Source: Symbiodinium natans
Taxonomy: Eukaryota > Sar > Dinophyceae > Suessiales > Symbiodiniaceae
Assembly: GCA_905221605.1 (NCBI GenBank)
Contig: CAJNDS010002357.1
Span: 172,001-236,000 of the forward strand
Reading direction: 5' to 3'
Length of the DNA: 64,000 nt
Shown here: positions 11,700 through 21,194 of the stretch, in pieces
Position numbering within the stretch: position 1 is the first letter of the stretch
Layout: the number at the start of each line of letters is the position of its first letter
Notes under the pieces: generated by a model
Seen by the model: only the letters and a program-made list of their open reading frames with translations
Told to the model about the DNA's origin: nothing
Databases searched by the model: none
Made by a program: the position numbers and the translations under genes

Positions 11700-12073
11700 T
11701 GCATTATGCTGCCTCTCTTGTGGTACCAGGGTTTGTGCCCAAGCTTCTGGTCGAAGTTGGTGGGTATCTCCGCAGGTAAAGCGCGCCAGGTCTCAACGCC
11801 CCTGGAAGCCCCGGACAAGGAAGACTTCTTGAAGCAGCCGGGTGTCCTGGATGTGCGGAGAGCATGTCACCGGCCTCTATACTCTATTCAGCTTGCCTGG
11901 TGTGTTTCAAAGGCAGACTCGACGTGATAGTCTTTGACCTCCCCAGTTTCTTCCTCAGCAAGAAATGCAGAAGATGGCTGTGCATGCAGGTCCTGGTGCG
12001 TGAGTTGCGCACAGTCAGCCACAGCCCCAAGGGGTAAGCAAGACCGAAGCATGACCTCGGCTGGGCCCTCCAA
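11700..12073 (-). CDS. Possible upstream exons, unknown
   Basis: Two minus-strand stretches have coding-like composition. One at 12073-11888 includes LPLGAVADCAQLTHQDLH and EEETGEVKDYHVESAFETH. One near 11800-11700 includes AEIPTNFDQKLGHKPWY. They could be 5' exons of the LON-domain gene or a separate gene. No phase-consistent join was found. Confidence 0.25.
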
Positions 12074-12607
12074 GAACCGCCGATTACAGGCTGTAATGAC
12101 CCGGAACCTTCTAGCAGCACTCGCTCTTTCTTAGGGGGTCCTGGTTTCTGTTTCGGGGGTGTCATGCTGGTTCTGCTACTGTGCTCCAGAAAATTAATTA
12201 CTACGTAATGACTACCCTTTCTATCCCCTTCTGCATGCAGAACACCGGGAAGAAGCCTCACCTCTTGGTGTAGGCCCCACCAGCAGCGAGGTACGACGGG
12301 ATGCACGCAAACCGACACGATCCTCAGGAAGAGCTGCGGGGACGCTGGACTTTGCCTGTTTCGGCAGCATGGCAATGCGATTGTGAGGGTGCTAAGCGGC
12401 AACTGTCGACACGAACATTGACTTTAGCAGTAGTCATTCGCCGTCAGAACTCATCAACTTGTGGCAAGCAATCCCTGTGGAGAGAACCTGTTAAGCCAAA
12501 ACAGGCTCCAGCTCCAAAAGCGTCATCTTCATTCCAGGCACACGCCGATAAGATGACGACCGTTCGTGCTCGCTACATTTTAGCCTGCGGAGTCTGCCGC
12601 TTGGTTG

Positions 12608-12661
12608 AGCAGTTGCAATAAAACAAGAACATCACCAGCAGTTGCAATAAAACAAGAACAC
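12608..12661. repeat. Tandem duplication, 30-bp period
   Basis: The string AGCAGTTGCAATAAAACAAG occurs at 12608 and again at 12638, each followed by AACA. It is a two-copy tandem repeat with an AATAAA hexamer in each copy. No function is evident. Confidence 0.8.
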
Positions 12662-13204
12662 CCGCTACTGCCATGCAACACCTGCTTGAGTGGGTCAGGA
12701 ATCAGCTAACCCCAACTCGGCCTTTGGGCAGCGGATCCTAAACAAGGCGTCATGCATGTATACCCGCATCCGTCAGCCTCTGAGATTTGCAAGATGGAGC
12801 TTTTTTCGCCGTGCCACTCCTAGCTCCAGTCTGAAACTAGGGGAACAGATTCGACATTGCCGGCGACCAGAGTCTTTCTAGAATTTTAGAGCTTCCACAA
12901 GCCCAAGACATAGGTGATCACAGCGAGGGGGAAGGCCAGCACCACCACCTGGAGAGTGCAACTCCGGCTTTGCTTAAGGGGCCTGCTCGGCACTGGGATA
13001 GCATGAACTTCTTCGACATGTTCCAAACATTCCACTCGGAAGACTTGCTAGCAATATTGCCCTGATTACTGCCGCCTCGCAACAAAGTTTGCTTGCTTTT
13101 GTCTGGTGTCTTCACATTGGGGTTTGGGTTTGAACAGTTTGCCTCCGTGCCTTGCTGCACATGCCCTTCTAGCCGGCGTTCCCACGCACGATGCCACAAC
13201 GGCA

Positions 13205-13494
13205 TCACCAACGTCGACCACGCAGCGACGTTACAAGAGGCGATTGAGCCGGGCTGCTTGGATAAGGGCAAGTTGCCACTCTGCAATCCCGACGTTCGTC
13301 AGAAACTCGTCCAGTTGCTCCTGGCATTGGGCAGTATGCAAGGCCTGCAAAACTTGGGCGAAAGCGCATGGCCTGCTTCATTTCAGCCCAACTGCATGCA
13401 GCTCCTTGTCTCCGGAGACAAAGCTGGAGATCAGCTCTTGAAACAGAATTGTGTAGCCTTGGCCCAGAATATGATTTGCACGAACCAAAACTAA
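13205..13494 (+). CDS. Possible coding exon, unknown
   Basis: A plus-strand frame contains a helical, protein-like stretch (NPDVRQKLVQLLLALGSMQG, then GDQLLKQNCVALAQNM) and ends at 13494. An opposite-strand frame of 205 codons also exists but looks less protein-like. No family is recognised. Confidence 0.3.
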
Positions 13495-14283
13495 ACCCGC
13501 ATTCATCCGCATTCCAACCCTGCACCAAACATGCACCCCTCAAAGTCAAAGCTAAACTTTCAGCATCATGCGTGCTTGCAATCGAGCAGCTGGTCCCAAA
13601 GTCGCCCACTTGCAAACCAACCTGGCTAGAACTACCGATTGCGCACAGCCGACCGTACATCCAAACTAATCTAGACACAACTCTCGCGCCTTGAACCGTT
13701 CCTCCTTCGTCAGACGAGGGCTTCAGGGGATTTTTAGTACTTTTACGGCGCTGCAGAAGGAAAACAATCAATGTTTGACGGTGCCGTGCTCCAACCTCAT
13801 CAGAGGTTACGAGATGGCACAAGGCTGCAGCGCTCCTTGGTTTTTGCTGCTTTCATGGCGCTCTGCCAGTCTGGCATGTCTTCCTTCTCGGCCGACAAGT
13901 ATCCTTGCCGGTGTCAGCAGCTGAGTTGAACGCCTAGTTTGGGAGTTGCGGCGACGTGCAACATTGACAGCTGGGCATGTGTTCTGCACAGACTGCACGT
14001 GACAATTTACCGTTGCTGAATTGATGGACACCAGGTGCGTTCTCGGAATTTGCGATCATCTTCTGACTCATTGGGGTCCTGAGCGGAGCTTACCGTAACA
14101 TGGACTCATGGTCGCATTCAGAGCTGCAAAACTACTGCAAACATGGCCTGCGCAAGCTGGTTCAAGGATAATAACTGATAACTAGCTGGGTGCGCACGCG
14201 CATGCACACGCATCATGCAGGTCTCTGACATCTTATGAAATGAGGTGTCCGAGTCCTCTTCGCATGAGAACAACGCACAGTAA

Positions 14284-14440
14284 ACAGACCTCTTGGCATA
14301 AGGATTCATTGCTAAATGCTTAGCATCGTGCATCAGTTGCAGCTTTGCTTCGATTGCGTCGTCTTCAGGCACCGGGTCTGCAGAAGGCTCTGGTGGTGCA
14401 GCTTCCGCTTTCTTGACGTCCGCTTTCGTCGAGGCCTCGG
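14284..14440 (-). CDS. Possible coding exon with KEA/Pro-rich then helical segment
   Basis: The minus-strand peptide has a low-complexity Lys/Glu/Ala/Pro segment (KADVKKAEAAPPEPSADPVP) followed by AIEAKLQLMHDAKHLAMNPY. This composition is far from the neighbouring non-coding translations. No domain is recognised and the boundaries are uncertain. Confidence 0.3.
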
Positions 14441-14499
14441 CTTCTTTACGCTCTCGGTTGCTACCTTGCGTGCAGTTGCCCTGAAGCACAGCAAGCGGA

Positions 14500-17000
14500 A
14501 GAGTCTCCGAGGATTTGTTCGGCAGTCACACTGGAAAAATGTGGTAAAGTGCACCCGTCCGATGCTGCTGTCAAGTTTTGAATGGCAACACGTTGTTGAA
14601 GCAATGACGAACAAAGTAGGGCCTTAAGTCCGCACATCTTCGTTGCATCTCAGGCAAGTGCCTGAATCAGGGGACGCGTGCTTTTAAAACACTTGCCTTA
14701 GTCCACATTGCTTCTGGTCATGCATGTGCGACCAGTACGACTGCACAACCCCAGCCCGAACCATATCTGAGTGGTTTGTTAAGAATATAACAACCTCCAA
14801 GCTCCGTTGCATCCCATGCAAAGCAAGCGACCCTCTTCTTCTTCCTTTTATTTCGCTTCGGGGCTTGCCCAGCAACTTTGGCATCTTGGAAGCCCTGCAC
14901 AGGTGTGGCAACAACTTACATAGCCTGGATTGAAACTCCGGGCAAAAGCCCCAAACCCCCATACAAACCATTAAGGGCACAAGGACACCCTAACAATGAA
15001 TTAGCGGGGCTGACTTTAATCGATTGGAATCGTTGCGACAGCGACGCCGACCCTCCAACCTATGGTCGGCCGAACTACCGCTTTAGGAAACCCTCAACGT
15101 GCACCGTTCCAGCCCTATGATGCCCTATGCACCATCTGCAACTAAAGAATATTTCCGATTCAGGACTAAAGCGCCCAGTGTGACAAAAGGCGTGAAAGTT
15201 TAGCAGAGAATATAACCGCAAAACTTAAACTTCCCTTAGCTTGCAATCTCTCAGCTTGCAAAACACGCGCCGTGCCTTCTTAGCTGCTTGACGTCTGCTG
15301 TTCAGCCGCCTTTCTCGTCCTATTGACCACGGCGTGTGTCCAATACTGCAGCAGGTTGAGTGGTGGACCCGTCAACAGTTGATGTTTCCTGCGACTCTGG
15401 AAGAACGTTTCAACATGTGACGGTTTTACTTTTTAACTTCGACATGTTTTCTGCACTCTTGCAGCTGGGCAGCCTTCAAATGGGTGGGATGCGTGCATCT
15501 GCCCACCAGTGACTGCACGGGGTGATGTAGCGAATTTAGTATATCCAGTGGAAACGCGTACGGCATGTCGTGATTCAAGCAGCAACACAAGGAAACCACG
15601 GCATGCCGCCTGCAACATTTCCTTGGCTCCAGCATCTTCCAGCCCAGGTGCAGCCCAATGCCAAGGCCAAAGCAATGACTGCCTCAAATGGTTTTCGCCG
15701 ATAGCTGGCATATGTCGGAATTTGTTTGTTGGATCTATTTAATATATATATATATATACAACAAGCTGACTTCCTGGGACTCACGACTGAACATGATCCT
15801 GAGAATTCGGATGTGGGCATGGTGCCGTGCTGAGGTATTGCCGGCGGAAACGCAGCCGCATGCTGTTGCCTTGCTGCAGCATACAGCTGGTACAACAATT
15901 AAGACGCCTCCGCAAACAAATTTGACCACATAAAACTTGCAAGGCTGGCGCACAGGAATCCAACCAGAGTGGATGGCAAACCTATGTAGCACTTGATCTC
16001 AAACACATGTCGGCCGGCGTACACAAGGATCAAGGTTTTTCACAAAGGCTGCGCAACTGTTCCTTGTCTTGAGGGGGTGTTTTATGTGGTTTCTGAAAAA
16101 AATCATCCTGAATCTGACACTTGCGAGGTAATACCGGCATACTTCTTCATAACGATTGCCAAACATGCACGGCGTGATTCTTTATCACCATAACCAATGC
16201 AGTCCACTCGTCCCCTTTAGAGCACATGCGTTCAGAGTCCTGTCGGGGTTACTGCAGACACGAGGTGTGCACATGCAGGCACACGAATCGTGGAGAAAAG
16301 AAAGACAGAAGGCTGAAACCGAGACTGCGGATACGAGGGAGCATGGTTTGGTGAACTCGCCTGCACCACTTCCTGCCGCAAAATGCCGACGAGTGCAAAG
16401 CATGGTCTTGTTTTTTTCTCAGACCATAAAGGGGTCCCAGTGCTCACGGAAGAGCGCGCTGCCGGGCAGGAAGGTGACGGCTTAGGTCCCCCAGTGGCCC
16501 CCAACCACAAGCTCGAACACGACCAGGCGGCGCGGTTTCTCTCTTTCTGTCTTTCTCTCACAGGCAAGGGTGCGATGGTTTCTATTCCTTTAACATTGTC
16601 TGCAAAATAACGAACCCTTCCGCGGTCCTTCCCCGAGTACTGTTTCTGCTCGTCCGCAATGTTTTGAAAAAAAAACTTGATGGAGCGAGTCGTTATCGCC
16701 TTAATTGCGCGTTATGGGGGCCAGTATAAAGACGATAATATAAGGGCACCTTTTAGCACCCCAAACTGCTGTACGCATAAGCCCCAATCTGAAGCGCTAC
16801 ATTTTACTCCGCTTCCAAAAATGGTGCGATTACAATGCAATAAGCCCGGAGGGGGTTTTTTTCCGCTCCTTTTTCAGCGCCGCATGGGTCGCTGGTCAGT
16901 GTCAAACCCCCAAAAAAAAGACAGAAACTTTTTTATTTTGACAGAAACCACACCGGCACTGGTGGACGGTTTCACGCCGTCAGCGGCGGGCGACTGGCAT
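14500..17000. other. No supported gene
   Basis: Only short overlapping frames occur. A (TA)n tract lies at about 15740-15757 and an A-run at 16667-16676. A Lys/Glu-rich plus-strand stretch near 16270-16380 could be a fragment of an exon but has no motif. Confidence 0.4.
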
Positions 17001-17009
17001 CAGCAAGGG

Positions 17010-17195
17010 CCAAGCCACAGCAGGCTGAGGAAGCTGAGGTTTACCAAGCCACAATACGCTGAGGCAGCTGAGATTTACGCAGCAACAAGCAGCCACAACA
17101 AGCTGAGGAAGCTGAGATTTTTTTGCCAAGCCATAACAAGCTGAGGAAGCTGAGATTTACCAAGCCAAAACAAGCTGAGGAAGCTGAGACTTACC
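17010..17195 (+). repeat. Minisatellite, about 35-40 bp unit
   Basis: Five imperfect copies of a unit containing AAGCTGAGGAAGCTGAG and TTTACCAAGCCA follow one another. Copies differ by small insertions, including a T-run in the fourth. In one frame it gives repeated KLRKLRF, which is a by-product of the array. Confidence 0.85.
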
Positions 17196-17211
17196 ATTGT
17201 TATCTCCGTAA

Positions 17212-17345
17212 GGGCGCCCTCCATTGCACCACCAAAAGGCCAGGAAACCTTGGAGCCTTTTGGTGGCTTTTAAGGCCTTTTGGTAGCCCTTGGGGTTTCC
17301 TGAGGCTTTCCTGGCCCTTTTGGGGGATAAACTGGAGGGGCGCCC
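17212..17345. mobile_element. 134-bp hairpin (MITE-like) element
   Basis: The ends are inverted repeats of about 40 bases. The left end starts GGGCGCCCTCCA and continues through CCAAAAGGCCAGGAAA. The right end, reverse-complemented, starts GGGCGCCCCTCCA and continues through CCAAAAGGGCCAGGAAA. About 50 bases of CCTTTTGG-rich loop separate them. It holds no ORF. Size and structure fit a miniature inverted-repeat element or fold-back. No clear target-site duplication was seen, and it directly abuts the minisatellite. Confidence 0.6.
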
Positions 17346-17726
17346 AAAACCATCGATTTCAGTACTGAAAAATAGCATTTTTAATTGCGGGTCTGGCAAG
17401 TCCTGGGTTTCCGGGTTTTTGGGAGGTTTTTTGAAGCCTTTTGGCAGCCCTCGCTGAGATCCGGCGTCAGGCCATCAACGGTGGCTGTGCTTGCAATCGG
17501 GAGAAAAAGGAGGCTGGCTGGCGGCTGTGGCGAAAAAGAGGAGATGCGCTTGGCGTCGGGGGTGCGGGAGAGCAGGAGACCGCATTGCACGCCGACTGAT
17601 GGATAATCACATGCAGCAACGCCAAAAAAACAACATACGGCGGCAAAAAACGCAACACAGCAGATTTCGGCAATCGTTGACCTTAGCTCTGCTACGCCAG
17701 CAGCGGCGTTTGACAAAACAGCTTGG

Positions 17727-18011
17727 ATGAACGTAGACAGTTCGGAAACTTCATGCCCGCGAACTTCGCGCATGGAAGACTTGCAGATGCGTTGGAAACA
17801 GCTCAATAATCTCCAGCCGAAGTCCCCCCGTTTTTCTTCGAGCCCGCAAGTCGATGAGATTGTTGTCATGTTGGATAACTTGTTCAAGGGGTGCACGCTT
17901 ATACCCATCAAACCTGCTACGCTGACGGAGCAACTCTTCACTTCGCAGGAGCTTGATGACGCAATCCATCACATCCACAAACTGAAAGCTAACAAAGCCT
18001 GTGATGAAAGT
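17727..18011 (+). pseudogene. LINE reverse-transcriptase N-terminal fragment
   Basis: The plus-strand frame includes LTEQLFTSQELDDAIHHIHK then LKANKACDE. This matches the linker before reverse-transcriptase domains in non-LTR elements (FT.eEl..Ai..lk..KA.G.D). Similarity stops abruptly at about 18011, where a T-run starts and minus-strand RT sequence takes over, so the element was interrupted or truncated by a later insertion. Confidence 0.55.
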
Positions 18012-19755
18012 GTTTTTTTTCTCGCTCCTTTCTGCACCCGCTGTCCTGGGTTCAAGGGTCGGGGCTACCGTCAGGGCTCACAGTCCGGCTGCCCTGGGCG
18101 CTCGGCGAGCAACTCCCCCAGCGGCAGCTCCTGATAATCCCCCGCGTCGCACGACTGCACCGGCAGCTCGAGCAGCGTTTGCGCGTGCGCGCGCAGTGCC
18201 GCCAATGACGCGAGGCAATGCCACCGCGGGTGAGCGCCCGGCCGCGCCCGCGCTCATCCAGAGGGCGACACTGGCCGCCACGCGTGCGCCGGCCTCTCGG
18301 CAAATGCGCGCTGCTGCCCTCTCCAGTGGGCCCGCACGATGTGCCAGGACCCCGACTTGCGCACAAGCTGTGCGGTGATCCCCGAGGGTATCGAGGGCCC
18401 GGCCGCAGCGACAATGCCTGGGCGCGAAGGGGAGTGGCAGTCGCAGGCGTCGGAGCAGCATGACGCGGTACTCCGCATCTGGCACGACGAGGTCGGCACT
18501 GGTGGGGAGCGCCGTCAGGGCGCAGCTGGCGCCATCCCCCTCCTGCGACAGCAACAGCGCACGAGACGCAGGATCAAGGTCACTGAAAAGCGTCTCGAAC
18601 GCGCGCTGGTCAACAAAGGCGCTGGCGTACCGCTGCCACCGCTTACGGGCCGGTGGGCCGGCTGCTTGGGCGGGGTGAGCGCGCGGCGGCGCTCCCTTGC
18701 ACAACATGGCCCATATGGCCCATGTCGGCACGTCGAGGCCGAGTGATCGCAACTGGGCCTCCCCGGCGCTGGGCGCGACATCGGGCGCCTCATCCGCCAG
18801 CGTTGGCCGCATCAACTCGGCCAGTGTGCCCGGGTGATGTTCCCTCAGCGCCACAGCAGTGTCAGCCCGGGATGCCCAGTAAGCCGCATGCCGATGCTCG
18901 GCCGCGGAGGCGAGGCCGAGGCCACCCATACGCGCTCGCCGTTGCGCTAGCGCGGCGAGATCCATGGGCTCATTTCCCCCCGACAGCAGGACGGCGAGGC
19001 AACGCGCAACGGCTGAGTCGTGTTCGGTGGCGAACGTGTCTGTGACGCTCGGCGGCACCGTGCGGAGGAGGCACTGGCACCGCGGGGCCGCGCACAGCAG
19101 GAGTAGCAGCCACGCGGACTGCATGTCCTGCATGGCAGGGAAACGGGCCAGGAGCTCGTCATGCTTGGAAAGCCTTTCTGCCAGCGCGGCAACCACGAAC
19201 TCGTGGCTACCGAGGGGGCTACCGAGAACGATGAGGCCTTGCTGGGCCGGCGGCAGTGCCCAGTTGCCGGTCCAGCAAGGGGGTTCGTGCGCATCTACGG
19301 GCACAGCCTCCACCAGCCCCGGCGGTTCCCCCCCGGCTGCGTTCCAAGCCCTGGTCTTGCCAAGGTGGACTTGAACATTTGCCCGCGTGCCAAGTACTTC
19401 CTGAGCAATGTGTAACGCGGGGACCGTGCTTTCCGGGTTATTCGTGATGTACACATCGTCGAGGAATGTGTGCAGCCTCTCCGTGGGCAGCAGTTGGGCG
19501 TGGATGGAGAGCAGGGCCGAGTGCTGTCCCAACGCATACAGCCCCGGCATCCGGGGGTCACCCTGCTCCCCACCCGCGCCTTGCCACATGTCGTGCCCCA
19601 CGCCCCTTTCGTCATAAAACACGTAGCAGCTGGCTTGCCCGTAGAAGAGTGTCGCGAACGGAAGGAAAACTTCCAAAGTAGCGTGCCCCCGCAGGGCATC
19701 GAGCATGCCCGCCCGGGAGATGTGGTCATACGCACCAAAAGTGTTGCTCAATTTT
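18012..19755 (-). mobile_element. 5'-truncated non-LTR retroelement with poly-A tail
   Basis: The unit containing the 578-codon RT frame. Its 3' end on the minus strand reaches a T-run at 18012-18018 in plus sense, which is a short poly-A tail. RT similarity starts at about 19750, inside motif A, beside another T-run. 5' truncation plus a 3' A-tail is the signature of target-primed reverse transcription. No certain target-site duplication was identified. Confidence 0.65.
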
Positions 19756-19814
19756 TTTGGTACAACCACGTGCTCACTTGTGCCATCAACCTGGCGCCGG
19801 ACTTTATTCCGCAT
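18078..19814 (-). CDS. Reverse transcriptase, 578-codon intact frame
   Basis: RT landmarks in order: motif A region AYDHISRAGMLDAL (about 29-41), motif B GGEQGDPRMPGLYALGQ (81-97), catalytic FLDDVYI (117-123) with the Asp pair, motif D HLGKTRAWNAAGG, then a long C-terminal region ending in a zinc-like CRCGRALDTLGDHRTAC. The motif A Asp expected just before the first landmark is missing (KKLSNTFGAYDH), because the element is truncated there; residues 1-22 are host flank read in frame. It is therefore not active despite the long frame. GC content is much higher than in surrounding DNA. The same C-terminal block recurs in the copy at 21.2-22.8 kb. Confidence 0.85.
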   Translation of the reverse strand: MRNKVRRQVDGTSEHVVVPKKLSNTFGAYDHISRAGMLDALRGHATLEVFLPFATLFYGQASCYVFYDERGVGHDMWQGAGGEQGDPRMPGLYALGQHSALLSIHAQLLPTERLHTFLDDVYITNNPESTVPALHIAQEVLGTRANVQVHLGKTRAWNAAGGEPPGLVEAVPVDAHEPPCWTGNWALPPAQQGLIVLGSPLGSHEFVVAALAERLSKHDELLARFPAMQDMQSAWLLLLLCAAPRCQCLLRTVPPSVTDTFATEHDSAVARCLAVLLSGGNEPMDLAALAQRRARMGGLGLASAAEHRHAAYWASRADTAVALREHHPGTLAELMRPTLADEAPDVAPSAGEAQLRSLGLDVPTWAIWAMLCKGAPPRAHPAQAAGPPARKRWQRYASAFVDQRAFETLFSDLDPASRALLLSQEGDGASCALTALPTSADLVVPDAEYRVMLLRRLRLPLPFAPRHCRCGRALDTLGDHRTACAQVGVLAHRAGPLERAAARICREAGARVAASVALWMSAGAAGRSPAVALPRVIGGTARARANAARAAGAVVRRGGLSGAAAGGVARRAPRAAGL

Positions 19815-19850
19815 GTTGCCAAAATCAGCAAAACCAAAATTTGCCGGACT

Positions 19851-19904
19851 TCCGATTTTTTTGGCTCAAGGCAGCCATTTTGGCTCAAGCCATTTTGGCT
19901 CAAG
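19851..19904 (+). other. Three tandem relic dinoflagellate spliced leaders
   Basis: Three consecutive strings end in GGCTCAAG: 19851-19870 (degenerate, TTTTTTTGGCTCAAG), 19871-19889 (GCAGCCATTTTGGCTCAAG) and 19890-19904 (CCATTTTGGCTCAAG). The dinoflagellate spliced leader ends in GTAGCCATTTTGGCTCAAG. When a trans-spliced mRNA is reverse-transcribed, reinserted and trans-spliced again at the leader's internal AG, the older leader is cut to CCATTTTGGCTCAAG, exactly as here. The tract marks a plus-strand retroposed cDNA starting at 19905. Confidence 0.9.
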
Positions 19905-20093
19905 TTGCGAAGAGGTTTGCTGGCACCGATCAGCACGCAGCAGCATTGCAGCAGCATGGCAACAGCATGGCAACAGCATGGCAACAGCTTGGCAACAGCA
20001 TGGCAACAGCATGGCAACAGCTTGGCAACAGCTCGGCAACTGCAGACACAAATTAGTGTTGCTGGCTGTGGCGTTTGTACGTTGCATCTTTGA
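19905..20093 (+). pseudogene. Retroposed cDNA start downstream of leader relics
   Basis: Sequence after the leader relics should derive from a processed mRNA. The first ATG falls inside an 11-bp repeat array and opens a short frame (MATAWQQHGNS repeats) that stops at 20093. The encoded protein is repetitive and unrecognised. No poly-A tail was found nearby, so the 3' limit is unknown. Confidence 0.4.
19944..20040 (+). repeat. 11-bp minisatellite GCATGGCAACA
   Basis: About eight copies of GCATGGCAACA, with GCTTGGCAACA variants at regular positions, run without interruption. Because 11 is not a multiple of three, one frame cycles through a repeating 11-residue peptide. Confidence 0.95.
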
Positions 20094-20520
20094 CATTGAT
20101 TTTACATTGCGAACATGCCGCGCTCCATGTCGCGTACCCCGCCTGTGACACGGCACGGCCAAGGCGTAGCGCAACACCTGTTCGCCGATGCCGTGGCACG
20201 CATCGTTGTTCAGATGTGTGCGACAGCAGTTTTGTTTCTCCCTGTGGTGTTACCATGTCATTTCCCGGCCTAAATTCACTCCGGCTGTGCACAAGGTGTG
20301 GTAAAGCGGTGGTTGAAGCACGCCCAGTTGCTTTTAACTGGTAGGTCTAATGCAACTTATGCCTCCGGTTTGAAACAAGTGGATATCTTGCAATCATACT
20401 CCCAGTGGCAGCCGGTGCCGCGTTTGCACCTCATTGTGTATAGTAGCAACAATCAGATTCATCATGTTCGTTAGTGGGGTCTGGCTCGGTGTGGCCATCA
20501 TGACTTCCCGGATGGCAGGT

Positions 20521-20691
20521 CCGCCCATCATCGCGGAAACACCTCCAATGCCCCTTTGCCGCTTTTGCCCATCTTGTGTTGACTCCCTCGCACACGCATT
20601 GGTAGAATGCCCTGTTCTCTGGACGGCGCGTCCTTTCGTTGCACACATTGTTTTCCACGGACCCGGCTGTCAACACTGCCCGAAACATTGA
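20521..20691 (+). pseudogene. LINE C-terminal zinc-binding (zf-RVT-like) fragment
   Basis: The plus-strand peptide CRFCPSCVDSLAHALVECPV has the Cys-x2-Cys ... His-x4-Cys pattern of the zinc-binding region that follows RT in plant and protist LINEs. It lies in the same orientation as the fragment at 17727-18011, on the far side of the minus-strand insertion, so both may be remnants of one older element with its middle lost. Confidence 0.5.
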
Positions 20692-21194
20692 CTGCAACAT
20701 TGCATTCGTTGGCCGTGTGTGCGATGCAGCTGCCGCGTGTGAGATGTGACCTGAGCGGTAGGAACCAGACAACCTTTCCGAACTTTGTACTTAGTTTTTG
20801 ACCCGCTGTTGTTATCCTTGCATCGTATTTTGTTGTCGCCGCGTATGGTGATCCTGTTACGTCATGTATTATGTTTCACGTTTTTTAAATTTCGGACCAT
20901 AACACATGGTCGTTCGAAGACAAGTCTCTCTCTTTTTGATTGCGAACCCACGCTTATTATACAAAGCGTTTTCATATTTGATGTCCGGAACCACTTCTTG
21001 AAGCGATGCAGCCTGAATCACAGCATGGGTTTCGACCTCACCGTCGACTAGAGGAGCACCTTCTTACAGCGAATATCGTTATCGATAACCCATGATGCCC
21101 ACGTGCCATTGTGGTTGGTGAGCCTTGATGCGGGCAGACGACTCACGCCAGGCGGCTGGCAAAGGCAGTACTCCCAAACGAGTCTGCAAGGATG

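Noticed and set aside
18218-19681. Several plus-strand frames of 70-135 codons
   Set aside because: Antisense shadows of the GC-rich reverse transcriptase frame.
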